Shown: positions 18,293-31,900, numbered from the stretch's first letter. The stretch: 64,000 nucleotides of DNA from Methylorubrum populi (GCF_002355515.1 NZ_AP014809.1:1368001-1432000); one strand, 5' to 3'. Program-made: numbers and translations. The notes: a model not told the origin generated them from the sequence alone.

Positions 18293-18660
18293 TGATCCAG
18301 ATGTATCTGTCCGGACCTGAACTTCTCTTCGTCGCGGCTGACGCGACGTGGCGATGCGAGGCTGCCAAGGTGCTCAACTGCAAGTCGAACGACCTCGGGC
18401 TCATCCTGCTGCCGGAGGCACACGGCGAGCCGGACACGCTGCTGCGCACCGCCTTCGAGGTGCGCGAACGTGCCTATGCCGTGTGGTGTCAGGCCTCCGA
18501 GACCTTGTCGGCGAATGATGCGTGTCCGGTGATCCCTTCTCCGAACGATCGCTCCTGAACACCTGACCGAGTGCGTGGCGGGCATGGTCGAGGGCTGCCG
18601 CGACATCGTTCCCGTACTCCACGCAACGCTCGCGCCGCGATCAAGTGGTCGGCAGCGATG
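18293..18660 (+). repeat. Right arm of a 368-bp inverted duplication
   Basis: Inverted near-identical copy of 15737-16104. The sequence inside and outside the arms is different, so the homology is sharply bounded. The arms enclose about 2.2 kb with the LysR gene and the IS5 relic. On the minus strand, upstream frame pieces such as AEIRMFRLSQAKGECAALSKRD suggest this arm lies within a decayed gene. Confidence 0.85.
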
Positions 18661-18913
18661 TCGCGCTTGGAGAGCGCGGCGCACTCGCCCTTGGCCTGGC
18701 TGAGCCTGAACATCCGAATCTCCGCCTGAGCCGTCAGGCCCTGCACCTCATTCCGTACCGGCTCAACCTGCCAAGCAAGCCGACGAGAGCGGGGGTCAGC
18801 GGCGTGAATGATGGTGAGGCAGCACAAAGCCCCGTCACGAGACAATTTCTGTGAGCTTCGTCGGCGTCCTCTGCCTCTCTGCGACACTCCACTGGCGCAA
18901 GCAATGGCAGGCT

Positions 18914-19153
18914 CTAACCAAAGCCTTTCTCTACACGTCTTGTTTGAAAGTATGCGCCAATCAAAAAGCCGCCCTGCAATGCCGAAAGGCGCGAAAACAT
19001 CAATAATACGTCAATTATAGTGAAAATCCCATGACTGAATGCGGTCGAAACCGACACGCATAGCACCGCAAAGGATGCCACAATCAGCAATTTTGTCTGA
19101 CACTTCCTTCCGATCAACAACCCGACGATTAGAAAAAGAGCTAGGACAATCAT
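18914..19153 (-). CDS. Small hydrophobic membrane protein, unknown
   Basis: 79 residues, with two or three hydrophobic segments (IVLALFLIVGLLIG at residues 2-15, LLIVASFAVLCVSVSTAF and the IFTIIDVLLMF stretch). It ends in a basic tail (QTRRVEKGFG). Base composition is lower in GC than the neighbours. An upstream start at 19189 is possible. I recognise no family. Its size and layout resemble small membrane proteins near exopolysaccharide genes, but no such genes are here. It could be a relic. Confidence 0.45.
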   Translation of the reverse strand: MIVLALFLIVGLLIGRKCQTKLLIVASFAVLCVSVSTAFSHGIFTIIDVLLMFSRLSALQGGFLIGAYFQTRRVEKGFG

Positions 19154-19852
19154 TGTCGGCTCACGTTGATACTGGCCATCGGCGACCAAGGCACCATGAA
19201 GATCACATCAGGGCGCCGCAGTGCTCTAATATATTTTTAGAACACCGCAGCAGAATTGGAAGTTTTCGAGCCGGTTTTTACTAAAAACACCGCGGAAAAC
19301 ATCGTTTCATCGACCGAATTCGCGGCCCAATTTTTCGGATAGACTCTGTCTGGGCTCTGCGCCGTTCCGAAGATCGAGCCGTAGCGGCGTCAGGCGATCG
19401 ATGTGCCGGCGGCCTGAGCGATGGCTGAGGCTGAGGAGGACGACATCGTCATGGTGAACGAAGCTGCGGTTGCGGTCTGTAACAGCCCGGAGGTGCTTTG
19501 ATGGTCCAGTTCAAAGCCAAGTCAGCGGTGTCGGGTTGGTCAACCGGGACGGCAGTCGCTTGCGGATGCCATGTCTTCGGCATCCGGCAACCACGGTGGT
19601 TCTGCGCCGTCCAAGAATTTGGAGGCTCATGGATGCCTCCGCAGGTCAGCAAGCGAAGCGGCTCCAGAAGCTCTATGTCTCGGACGCGTGGGTGAAGAAG
19701 CAGCTAAAGCCGGAGGCGGATGCTGCTCAGCCTGCGGGAAGCGGTATGCCCGGCTCAGTGAGCCGGGCAACCCGTTTCAATTCGATCAATCCGGAGGCCC
19801 GAGCCAAGTCGGATGACGAGAGTGGACACACCACGTCGATGGCGAGACCGCC
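19154..19852. other. Intergenic stretch downstream of the giant adhesin gene
   Basis: No gene can be supported. The first 200 bases are AT-rich; the rest returns to high GC with several short frames (for example 19630-19901 plus) that match nothing I know. Probably decayed mobile DNA. Confidence 0.4.
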
Positions 19853-19853
19853 T

Positions 19854-19963
19854 CTAGAGCATCATCCCGAAAGGTGGTTTCCGGCTTTCGGAAAAAGATG
19901 ATGCAAAAGCAGAAGCCTAGAGCATCGTGCTGGATCCGAAATCCAGCACGATGCGCTAGACGG
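19854..19963. repeat. Double palindromic extragenic element
   Basis: Two palindromes in tandem flanked by CTAGAGC/GCTAGA. The first pairs AGCATCATC with the GATGATGC 30 bp on; the second is the perfect 14-bp hairpin annotated separately. This arrangement is typical of REP-like elements in Rhizobiales. Confidence 0.6.
19922..19954 (-). terminator. Perfect 14-bp hairpin behind the giant adhesin gene
   Basis: GCATCGTGCTGGAT at 19922-19935 pairs exactly with 19941-19954 around a 5-nt loop. It is 39 bp after the adhesin stop codon on the minus strand. There is no T tract, so it is a plausible but unproven terminator. Confidence 0.5.
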
Positions 19964-19992
19964 TCAACGCCCTAATCTTGCCGCGTCACTCA

Positions 19993-22900
19993 CTAGACGA
20001 GGGTGTGGCCGATACTGCTTCCCGTCTGGAGGTAATGTCCGAGCGGGTCGATGCCGGCTGCGACCACCTCGGGATGGCTCGCCAGGTACCCGTTCGTGTC
20101 GAACGACGCGCTCGGATTGGCCCCCTCGCGCCACCCGAACTCCTGGTAATGCAGCAGCGGATTGGTGCCCGATGCGGCGACACCCGGGTTCTGCTCCAGG
20201 TAATACGCGGTGTCGAACACGGCGTTGGGATTGCGCAGCTCGCTCGCGCCGTATTTCAGGTAGTGCTCGAAGGCGAAGGATCCGGCGTCCCGCCCGGTGG
20301 GCACCGCCGCCGCGACATCGGCATACCGAGCCAGATAGAAATCGGCGTCGAAATCGCCGATCAGCCGGCCCGGCCCCTCGCTCTCGCCTGCAAAGACCGA
20401 TCGGCCCTCTTCCTGCCCGTAGGTCAGGTAGTGCGCCAGGGCGTTGATCCCTTGCGCCGCCACATCGGAATTCCGGTGGAGGTAGGCTTCGGCAGAGAAG
20501 TTCGGGCTTGGGCTGCGGCCCTCGCGCTCGCCGTAGGTGACGTAGTGCTCGAGCGGATTGATGTCGGCAGCCGCCACGTCCGGGTTCTCGGCGAGGTACT
20601 CGCGGGTGTGGAAATAGGCGTTCGGATCTCGCCCCTCCTTCCAGCCGTAGGTTTCGTAATGCGTGTCGGCATCGACCTGCGCCCGCCAGACATCGAGGTT
20701 GTTGGCGTAGTAGAACACGTCGTCCACGACATGGTGTCCGTCGTTGTTTTGGATTTCGCCGTCGGTGAAGCGCAGGGTGTCGATGCCGCTGATGTCCCGC
20801 GTCACGCCGTCGGGGCCGACGAGCGTCAGGGCCTCGCCCACGAGTGCCACCCGTGCCTCCGTGAAGGCGAAGGCGAAGTCGGCGCTGGCCTGCGGCTTCT
20901 GTCCGCCGAGGCTGATGTCGAGGCTCGACTGCGCGAGGGCACCGGCTGCATCCGTCACCGTGTAGGTGAAATGCTCGGCGGCACGAGCGTTGTAGTCGAG
21001 GTTGTTCGCGCCGATGGCTTGGTAGCTGTAGCTGCCGTCTGCCGAGACCGTCAGGGTGCCGTGGTCGGCCACGACCTCGACGGTGCCCGAACCGGGGACC
21101 GCGACCTGCCGCCCGTCGGCGAACTGCACGGCCGTGACTCGGAGAGCCGCACCGACATCGTTCGCGAGCAGGTTGCCGGAGACCGCCGGCGCGTGGGTCA
21201 GCGTCTGGTTGACGTCACCCACCAGCAGGGGAGGCGTACCGCCGCCAGGTTCACCGCCACCATCGCTTGGTCCTTCGACGACAATCACCTCGATTGCGTC
21301 AGACGCTGTGCTGATGTTTCCAGCAGCATCCGTCAGTTGAACGGAAACGTTGTGGGGCCCCGCCGCGAACGGATCGGTCGGAGTGACGGCGAAGGTCCCA
21401 TCCGGCCGCACGATGGCCGTGCCGAGAGGCGTCGTCCCTTCCAGCAACGTCACGGTGCTTCCAGGCTCGCCTGTTCCCGTCACGGTCGGCGTCGTGTCCG
21501 TGGTCGTCCCCGGGAAAGGCGTGACCGTCGGCGCGGCAGGTGCGGTCGTATCGATCGTCACAAGCGCGGTCGCGGAAGGCGCCGAGACGTTGCCGGCCGC
21601 GTCCTGCGCCGTGGCGGTCAGAGTGGCCGTTCCTTCGGGCAGAGGTGCCGTCGGTGTGAAGCTGAAGCTGCCGTCCGGTCCGACCACGACCGAGCCGAGC
21701 ACATTCGTGCCGTTCGAGATCGTGACCGTCGTACCCGCCTCCGCCGTGCCCGTGATGGTCGGCGTCGTGTCGTTCGTCGGGTCGAGCGGCGCCAGCGTGG
21801 GTGCATTCGGCACGCCGGTATCGATGACCACGCCGATGGCGGCGGAGGGCGCGCCGGCATTGCCCGCCGCGTCCGTGAGCTGCACGGCGAGGTCGTAGCT
21901 GCCGCTGGCGAGCGGGGTGGTCGGGCTGACCGTGAAGGTGCCGTCCGCATCCACAACGGCGGTCCCGATCGGCGAAGAGCCGTTCAGGAGCGTCACCGTG
22001 GCCCCGGGCTCACCGGTGCCGATGATGGCCGGGGTGGTGTCGCTGGTCACGCCGCCTCCGGCCGTCACGACCGGAGCATTCGGTGCGCTCGCGTCGATGC
22101 CGAAGGTGAACGGATCGCTCGCCGCGCTGACGTTGCCGGCGGCGTCGATCGCCACGGCGGTCACCGCGTAGATGCCGTCGGCGAGGCTCGGCAAGGTCGT
22201 CGACCACGCGCCGGCGGCATTGGCCTGCGTCTCGACCGTGACGGTTCCATCGGGAGCGCCGGCGGTGACACGGATCGTGCTGCCCGGATCGGCCAGGCCG
22301 GAGAGCGTCGGCGTGGTGTCACCTGTCAGCCCGTCCCCGAGGGCGCCGGTATCGTCGGCGAGACCCGTGACCACCGGGGCGCCGGGCCGCCCGGTCTGGA
22401 GCGTCAGCGTGCCGCCCGCGATCGTGCTCGTGTTTCCGGCCGCATCGCTGAGGTTGAGCGCCGAGGTCACGCGCCCGCTGAAGCCTGACAGGTCCACCGT
22501 GTAGGAGCCGTCGGCCGCCACGGCGACGCTCGTCTGGCGGATTCCGTCGGTGAAGATGACGCTGCCGCTGGTGCCGGGATCGAGCCCCGCTACCGCGAAG
22601 GCGGCGGCGGCAGCCTCCGCCGCGTCGATGACGCCATCGGCTGTCGGATCGACCGTCAAGGTGGCGGGAGCACCGCCGTCGACGGTGGTGTCGATCGTGA
22701 GTGCGAACGGAGCCGAGGTACCGATCGGGCTGCCGGCGGCGTCGGTCAGGCTGGCGGTGACGCTGTAAGCCCCCTCCGCGAGGCTCGGCAGCGCGACGCT
22801 CCAGGTGCCGTCGGCGGCGACGAGGCCGGTGGCCGTGACCGTGCCCGCCGCGCCCGCCGCGGTGAGCGCCACGGTTGCCCCCGCAGCACCGATACCGGTT

Positions 22901-25900
22901 AGCGTCGGGGTGGTGTCGCGGGTAAGGCCGTCGCTCGGCACGCCGGTGTCGTCGGTATAGCCGGTGATCACCGGCAGGACCGGCGGGATTCCGGTCACGT
23001 CGCGGCTTCCCGCCGCGAGCGTGGCGCGGTTGCCGGCGGCGTCAGCGATGTCGGATTCCGCCGCGAGGGCGAGGGTCAGGGTACCGGTGCCGGTCACCCC
23101 CGCCACCGTCACGGTGTAGGCGCCGCCCGAGCCGACGATGCCCGTGACAGTCCCGGTCGCTCCGTTCGTGCCGGTCAGCACGAAGTCGTCGACGCTGACG
23201 TTGGTGACCGCCTCGGAGAAGCTCACCCCGTAGGTGAAGCTCGCCACCGCCGCGCCACCCGCCGTGTCGGCCACCGCCGTGCCGACGGGAGCCGAGGTGT
23301 CGAGGGTGACGGTCGGGCCGGAAACCGTGGCGGTGTTGCCCGCCGCGTCCGTGAGGAGCAGGCTCGCGGTCACCGGACCGTCCAGTGCGTCGAGATCCGC
23401 CGCGTAGCTGCCGTCGGCGCCGACCGTGACCGTCACGGTCGCCCTGCCGTCGCTGAACGTGGCCGTCGCCGTGGTGCTGGCGTCGAGGCCCGTCACCGTG
23501 AAGGCCGTCGCGGCGGCCTCTCGCGCGTTGAGGATGCCGTCCGCCGTGGTCTCCACGGCGAAGGTGACGGCGGGCGCGGCGTCGATCTGCGTGTCAACGA
23601 CGATGCTGAGTGGGGCCGAGGGTGCACCGGCATTGCCGGCCGCGTCCGTGAGCTGCACGGCGAGGTCGTAGCTGCCTTCGGCGAGCGGGGTGGCCGGGCT
23701 GACCGTGAAGGTGCCGTCCGCGCCCACCACGGCGGTCCCGATCGGCGAAGAGCCGTTCAGGAGCGTCACCGTGGCCCCAGGCTCACCGGTGCCGGTGATG
23801 TCCGGAGTGGTGTCGGCGACGGCCCCGCCGGGGCTCGTCAGCGTCGGTGCGGCGGGCGCCGCGGTGTCGATGGCCAGGACCACCGGAACCGAAGTCCCGC
23901 TCGCATTGCCGGCCGCATCGGTGGCCGTGGCGGTGAGGGTGTAGGTACCGTCGCCGAGCGGCGTCGTGGGCGTGAAGCTGAAGGCGCCGTTCTGGTCGGC
24001 GATGGCCGTGCCGAGCACGGTGGTGCCGTTCAGAAGGGTCACGGTCGCCCCGGCATCCGCCGTACCGGTGAGGGTCGGCGTGCCGTCGTTGATGGGGCCG
24101 GCCACCGGCGTCAGGTTCGGGATGTTCGGTGCGGCGGTGTCGACGGTGAAGGTCACGGCCGCGGAGGCCGGGCCGAGATTGCCCGCCGCGTCACGGGCCA
24201 CGACCGTGACTTGGTTGGCGCCCTCGCCGAAGGCCTGCGTCGGCGTGAAGCTGAAGGCGCCGTTGCCGTCGGTCACGACGCTGCCCAGCACCGTGCCGTT
24301 GTTGCTCAGGGTGACGGTGGTGCCGGCCTCCGCCGTGCCGGTGATGGTCGGCGTGCTGTCGTTGGTCAGGCCCGCATTGGTGATGACGGGCGCGGATGGC
24401 GGCAGCGTGTCGACGACGACGCTGAGCGGGGCGGTGGCCGCGCTGACATTGCCGGCCGCGTCGGTGAGCTGGACGGTGAGGCTGTGGGTGCCCTGCGTCA
24501 GCGGGGTGGCCGGGCTGACCGTGAAGGTGCCGTTCTGGGCGACCGTGGCGGTTCCCACGGCGGTGGCGCCGTCGAACAGGGTGACGGTGGTGCCGGCCTC
24601 ACCGGTGCCGGTGATGTCCGGAGTGGTGTCGGCGACGGCCCCGCCGGGGCTCGTCAGCGTCGGTGCGGCGGGCGCCGCGGTGTCGATGGCCAGGACCACC
24701 GGAACCGAAGTCCCGCTCGCATTGCCGGCCGCATCGGTGGCCGTGGCGGTGAGGGCGTAGGTACCGTCGCCGAGCGGCGTCGTGGGCGTGAAGCTGAAGG
24801 CGCCGTTCTGGTCGGCGATGGCCGTGCCGAGCACGGTGGTGCCGTTCAGAAGGGTCACGGTCGCCCCGGCATCCGCCGTACCGGTGAGGGTCGGCGTGCC
24901 GTCGTTGATGGGGCCGGCCACCGGCGTCAGGTTCGGGATGTTCGGTGCGGCGGTGTCGACGGTGAAGGTCACGGCCGCGGAGGCCGGGCCGAGATTGCCC
25001 GCCGCGTCACGGGCCACGACCGTGACTTGGTTGGCGCCCTCGCCGAAGGCCTGCGTCGGCGTGAAGCTGAAGGCGCCGTTGCCGTCGGTCACGACGCTGC
25101 CCAGCACCGTGCCGTTGTTGCTCAGGGTGACGGTGGTGCCGGCCTCCGCCGTGCCGGTGATGGTCGGCGTGCTGTCGTTGGTCAGGCCCGCATTGGTGAT
25201 GACGGGCGCGGATGGCGGCAGCGTGTCGACGACGACGCTGAGCGGGGCGGTGGCCGCACTGACATTGCCGGCCGCGTCGGTGAGCTGGACGGTGAGGCTG
25301 TGGGCGCCCTGCGTCAGCGGGGTGGCCGGGCTGACCGTGAAGGTGCCGTTCTGGGCGACCGTGGCGGTTCCCACGGCGGTGGCGCCGTCGAACAGGGTGA
25401 CGGTGGTGCCGGCCTCACCGGTGCCGGTGATGTCCGGGGTGGTGTCGGCGACGGCCCCGCCGGGGCTCGTCACCGTCGGTGCGGCGGGCGGGGTGGAGTC
25501 GATGGTGAGCGTGACGGGTTGGGACGCGGGGCCGACCTGGCCGGCCGCATCGGTGGCCGTGGCGGTGAGGGTGTAGGTGCCGTCGCCGAGCGGTATCGTG
25601 GGCGTGAAGCTGAAGGCGCCGTTCTGGTCGGCGATGGCCGTGCCGAGCACGGTGGTGCCGTTCAGGAGGGTCACGGTCGTGCCCGCCTCCGCACGACCCG
25701 TGATGGTGGGCGTGTCGTCGCTGGTCAGACCTCCGGCCGTCGTGATCGAGGGTGCCAGCGGAGCGACGGTGTCGACGGTGAAGGTCACGGCCGCGGAGGC
25801 CGGGCCGAGATTGCCGACCGCGTCACGGGCCACGACCGTGACTTGGTTGGCGCCCTCGCCGAAGGCCTGCGTCGGCGTGAAGCTGAAGGCGCCGTTGCCG

Positions 25901-28900
25901 TCGGTCACGACGCTGCCCAGCACCGTGCCGTTGTTGCTCAGGGTGACGGTGGTGCCGGCCTCCGCCGTGCCGGTGATGGTCGGCGTGCTGTCGTTGGTCA
26001 GGCCCGCATTGGTGATGACGGGCGCGGATGGCGGCAGCGTGTCGACGACGACGCTGAGCGGGGCGGTGGCCGCGCTGACATTGCCGGCCGCGTCGGTGAG
26101 CTGGACGGTGAGGCTGTGGGCGCCCTGCGTCAGCGGGGTGGCCGGGCTGACCGTGAAGGTGCCGTTCTGGGCGACCGTGGCGGTTCCCACGGCAGTGGCG
26201 CCGTCGAACAGGGTGACGGTGGTGCCGGCCTCACCGGTGCCGGTGATGTCCGGAGTGGTGTCGGCGACGGCCCCGCCGGGGCTCGTCAGCGTCGGTGCGG
26301 CGGGCGCCGCGGTGTCGATGGTGAAGGGGATCGGCTGAGAGGCGGGACCGACCTGGCCGGCCGCATCGGTGGCCGTGGCGGTGAGGGTGTAGGTACCGTC
26401 GCCGAGCGGCGTCGTGGGCGTGAAGCTGAAGGCGCCGTTCTGGTCGGCGATGGCCGTGCCGAGCACGGTGGTGCCGTTCAGGAGGGTCACGGTCGACCCG
26501 GCCTCCGCCGTACCCGTGATGGTGGGCGTGTTGTCCCGCGTCGCCGGCGCAAGTGGGTCGACCGCCGGAGCCTGCGGCACGTCGGTATCGATGCCGAGGG
26601 TAATGGAGGCGGAGGCCGGCCCGGTATTGCCGGCGGCATCCCGGGCGGTGGCGGTGAGCGTGTAGGATCCGTCCGCGAGCGGCGTCGCGGGCGTGAAGGA
26701 GAAGACCCCGTTGGCGTCCGCTGACAAGGTGCCCAGCTCGTCGGCACCGTTATAGATGACGACGAGCGCCAAGGCTTCGGCGGTGCCGGTGATGGTGGGC
26801 GTGTTGTTCGCCGTGGCACCCGAGGCGAGTGTGAAGGCGGGGGCCGACGGCGCCACCGTATCGATGGTGAGGGTGATCGCCGTGGAGGCGGCGGAGGCGT
26901 TGCCGGCCGCGTCCCAGGCTGTCGCCGTGATCACCGCCGCCCCATCGGCCAGGGCCTGGAGCGGAGTGAAGGAGAACTGGCCGTTCTGGTCGGCCGTCGC
27001 GGTTCCGAGAACGCTGCCGTTGCTGCTGAGCGTGACGGTCGAGCCGGGATCGGCGGTCCCCGTGATGGTCGGGGTGTTGTCGCCGATCGAGCCCGAAACC
27101 GTGCTCAGGAGGGGCACCGCAGGTGGGATCGTATCGATGGTCCCGGTCACCGCCGGCGAGGCGGCCGAGACGTTGCCGGCGGTGTCCCGCGCGGTCGCGG
27201 TGATCGAGATCGCGCCGTTCGCCAGTGGGGTGCCGGGCGTGAACGCGAAGGTGCCGTCTCCGTTCGCCACCGTGCTCCCGATCTCGACGCCGTTGACCGA
27301 GATCAGGACGACCGATCCGGGATCGGACGAGCCGGTGATGGTCGGCGTCGTGTCGTTGGTCGGCCGGAGCAGGTCGACCGACGGCACCTCGGGCGGGGTG
27401 AGATCGACCTCCAGCTCGACCACGTTCGACGGGAGGGAGACGTTGCCCGCGACGTCGCGAGCGGTGGCTTGGAGGGAGAGCGTGCCATCCACCAGCGGGT
27501 TGTCCGGCGTGACGACGAAGTTGCCGTTGGCGTCGGCGAGCGCGGTGCCGATGACGATGGTTCCGGCCGCGGCCGTAACCGTCACCGTGGAGCCGGCTTC
27601 GGCCCCGCTGCCGCGGATGACGGCCGACGGGTCGTTGGTCGGCACCACGAAGGCGGCGAGGGTTGGCGCCCCGGGCGGGGTGAGGTCGATCAGCACGTCG
27701 AGCGTCGCCGTCGCCACGGCGCCGGGGAGGTCCGTATCCGTGGCAACCACGGTCAGGGTTTGCGGCCCCTCGGGGATGGCGGTTTGTACCGCGATGTTGA
27801 ACCGCCCGTCGGCTCCCGCCGTCCCGGTGCCGATCTCCGTTCCGCCGAGACTGATCGTGATCGTGTCGCCCGCGGTGGCGGAGCCGCTGATGGTCGGCGT
27901 GGCGAGGTTGGTCGGCGGCAGGTAATCGACGGTCAGGAAGTCCGAGGCACCGTTGATGACGGAGACTTCGAGGGCGGCCGAGAGCCCCGAGACGTTGCCG
28001 GCGGCGTCCTGCGCGGTCGCGGTGATCTGCGAGACACCGTTCGGCAGGGGTACGGTCGGCGTGAACGAGAAGGTGTTGTCGCCGAGCGCCGTGGTGGTGC
28101 CGAGCACGATCGTGCCGGCGAAGATCGTGACCGTGCTGCCGGCCTCCGCGCTGCCGGTGATCGTCGGCGTCGTGTCCGTGGGCGGGTCCGTTACCGGCGC
28201 GAGAGTCGGCGCGCCGGGCGCGGTGGTGTCGACCGTGACGGTCGCGGCGGGCGAGGCCCCCGAAAGGTTGCCGGCGGCGTCGCGGGCGGTGGCGGTGAGG
28301 CTCGTGGTCCCGTCGGCGAGGGCCGTCGTCGGCGTGAACGCGAAGGTGCCGTTGCCGAGCGCCACCGTCGTGCCGAGCACGGTGGTGCCGTTGAGGATGG
28401 TGACCGTGCTGCCGGCCTCCGCCGTGCCGGTGATCGTCGGCGTCGAATCGTTGGTGAGCGGGATCGAGGCGAGGGCCGGCGCGGCCGGTGCCGCGGTGTC
28501 GATCGTCAGCGCCACCGCGGCCGAGACGGGCGAGAGGTTGCCGGCCGCATCGCGGGCGGTGGCGGTGAGGTTCGTGACGCCCTCGGCGAGGCCCGTCGTC
28601 GGCGTGAACGAGAAGGTGCCCTGGGGCCCCGCCGTCACGACACCGAGCACCGTCCCGTCGCCGCTGATGGTGACGGTGGAGCCGGCCTCGGCGGTGCCGG
28701 TGATCGTCGGCGTGGCGTCGTTCGTCAGGCCGAGCGGATCGATCGCCGGCACTCCGGGAGCCGTCCTGTCGACCGTGACGGTGAGGATCGCGGACGGCAC
28801 GGAAACGTTGCCGGCCAGGTCGCGGGCGGTGGCGGTGAGGCTCGTGGTCCCGTCGGCGAGAGCCGTCGTCGGCGTGAGCGAGAAGGTGCCGTTGGCGAGC

Positions 28901-31900
28901 GCCGTGGTGGTGCCGAGCACGGTGGTGCCGTTGAGGATGGTGACCGTGCTGCCGGCCTCCGCCGTGCCGGTGATCGTCGGCGTGGTGCTGTTCGTCGGGC
29001 CCAGCGGCGCGATGACCGGCGCGCCGGGCGCGGCGGTGTCGACCGTGACGGTCGCGGCGGGCGAGGCCCCCGAGAGGTTGCCGGCGGCATCGCGGGCGGT
29101 GGCGGTGAGGCTCGTGGTCCCGTCGGCGAGGGCCGTCGTCGGCGTGAACGCGAAGGTGCCGTTGCCGAGCGTCACCGTCGTGCCGAGCACGGTGGTGCCG
29201 TTGAGGATGGTGACCGTGCTGCCGGCCTCCGCCGTGCCGGTGAGGGTTGGCGTCGAATCGTTGGTGAGCGGGATCGAGGCGAGGGCCGGCGCGGCCGGTG
29301 CCGCGGTGTCGATCGTCAGCGCGACCGCGGCCGAGACGGGCGAGAGGTTCCCGGCCGCGTCGCGGGCGGTGGCGGTGAGGTTGGTCGTGCCGTCCGGCAG
29401 GGCGTCGGCCGGCGTGAAGGAGAAGGTGCCGTCAGCCCCCGCGACGGTCGTGCCGAGCACGGTTCCGTTGCTGCTGATGGTGACGGTGGAGCCGGCCTCG
29501 GTGGTGCCGGTGATCGTCGGCGTCGTGTCGTTCGTCGGACCGAGCGGCGTGATGACCGGCGTTCCGGGAGCCGTCGCATCGACCGTCACGCTGAGCGGGA
29601 CGGAGGGTGCGGAGAGGTTGCCGGCCAGGTCGCGGGCGGTGGCGGTGAGGCTCGTGGTCCCATCGGCGAGGGCCGTCGTCAGCGTGAGCGAGAAGGTGCC
29701 GTTGGCGAGCGCCGTGGTGGTGCCGAGCACGGTGGTGCCGTTGAGGATGGTGACCGTGCTGCCGGCCTCCGCCGTGCCGGTGATCGTCGGCGTGGTGCTG
29801 TTCGTCGGGCCCAGCGGCGTGATGACCGGCGCGGTGGGCGCGGCGGTGTCGACCGTGACGGTCGCGGCGGGCGAGGCCCCCGAGAGGTTGCCGGCGGCAT
29901 CGCGGGCGGTGGCGGTGAGGCTCGTGGTCCCGTCGGCGAGGGCCGTCGTCGGCGTGAACGCGAAGGTGCCGTTGCCGAGCGCCACCGTCGTGCCGAGCAC
30001 GGTGGTGCCGTTGAGGATGGTGACCGTGCTGCCGGCCTCCGCCGTGCCGGTGAGGGTCGGCGTCGAATCGTTGGTGAGCGGGATCGAGGCGAGGGCCGGC
30101 GCGGCCGGTGCCGCGGTGTCGATCGTCAGCGCGACCGCGGCCGAGACGGGCGAGAGGTTGCCGGCCGCATCGCGGGCGGTGGCGGTGAGGTTGGTCGTGC
30201 CGTCCGGCAGGGCGTTGGCCGGCGTGAAGGAGAAGGTGCCGTCGGCCCCCGCGACGGTCGTGCCGAGCACGGTTCCATTGCTGCTGATGGTGACGGTGGA
30301 GCCGGCCTCGGCGGTGCCGGTAAGGGCCGGGGTCGGGTCGTTCGTCGGCGACGGCACGTTGAAAGCGGGTGCGGCGGGAACGCCGGTATCGATCGTGACG
30401 CTGACGGGGACGGACGGGCTCGAGACGTTTCCGGCCGCGTCGCGGGCGGTGGCGGTGAGGCTCGCGGTCCCGTCGACGAGGGCCGTCGGCGGCGTGAACG
30501 AGAAGGTGCCGTTGGCGAGCGCCGTGGTGGTGCCGAGCACGGTGGTGCCATTGAGGATGGTGACCGTGCTGCCGGCCTCCGCGCTGCCGGTGATCGTCGG
30601 CGTGGTGCTGTTCGTCGGGCCCAGCGGCGCAATCACCGGCGCGGTGGGCGCGGTGAGATCGATCTGCACGGACAGGGCCGCGGAAGCCGGCGAGGCGTTG
30701 CCGACGGCATCGCGGGCGACCGCCGTCAGGGCAAAGCCGCCCTCCGCGAGGGGCGTCGTGGGCGTGAAGGTGAAGGCGCCGTTGGCATCCGCTTGCGCCG
30801 TGCCGAGCACGGTGGTGCCGTTGAGGATGGTGACCGTGCTGCCGGCCTCCGCCGTGCCGGTCAGGGTCGGCGTCGAATCGTTGGTCAGGCCGCCCCCCGA
30901 CAGGAAGGTCGGTGCGGCCGGCGGTGTCGCGTCGATCTGCAGGCTGATTGCCGCGGAGGCCGGCCCGAGATTGCCGGCCGGGTCGCGCGCAATCGCCGTC
31001 AGGGAGTAGGTACCGTCGGTGAGCGGAATCGTCGGGGTGAACGAGAAGGTGCCGTTCGCTCCCGCGACCGCCGTGCCGAGGACGGCCGCGCCGTTGAAGA
31101 CCGTGACCGTGCTGCCGGCCTCCGCGGTGCCGGTGAGGGTCGGTGTGGTGTCGGCCGTGGCGGCCGTGCCGGCGGTGAGCGTCGGGGCGAGGGGCGCGGT
31201 GAGGTCGATCACCGTCGAGGTCGCCGTGGACCGTGCGCTGACATTGCCGGCCGGGTCGGTGGCGGTTGCCGTGAGGGTGTAGGTGCCCGCGGCGAGCGGG
31301 GAGGCGGGCGTGAAGGCGTAGCGACCGTCGGCCCCCGCGACGGCGGTGCCGAGCGCGGTGGTGCCGTTGTAGATCGTCACCGTGCTGCCGGCCTCGGCCG
31401 TGCCGGTGATCGCCGGCGCCACATTGTTGGTGAAGGCAGGCGCCACGATCGTGGGCAGCCCCGGGGCAACGGAATCGATGATTACCCCCAGCGGGGCCGA
31501 GAGCGGGCTGGAATTGCCGAGGGCGTCGCGGGCGGTCGCCGTCAGGCCATAGCTGCCCTCGTTCAGGGCCGTGGCCGGCGTGAAGCTGAAGCTGCCATCA
31601 GCCGCCGCCACCGTCGTGCCGAGCACCACGGACCCGTTGTAGACCGTGACTGTGCTGCCGGCTTCGGCCCGGCCGGTCAGGGTCGGCGTCGTGTCGTTGG
31701 TGAGACCGCCGCCTGTTGTGAAGACGGGCGCGACCGGCGCGGTCGCATCGATCTGCAGGCTGATCGCGGCCGAGGCTGGCCCGGTATTGCCGCTTGCATC
31801 CGTGGCCCGGGCCGTGAAGCTGTAGGTGCCGTCGGCGAGAGCGGTGGTAGGCGTGAAGGAGAAACTGCCATTGGCGCCCGCCACGGTCGTGCCGAGCAGA

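Noticed and set aside
19380..19901. Small frames that might be phage or IS genes
   Set aside because: No frame keeps a recognisable motif; pieces such as AKRLQKLYVSDAWVKKQL are too short to assign.
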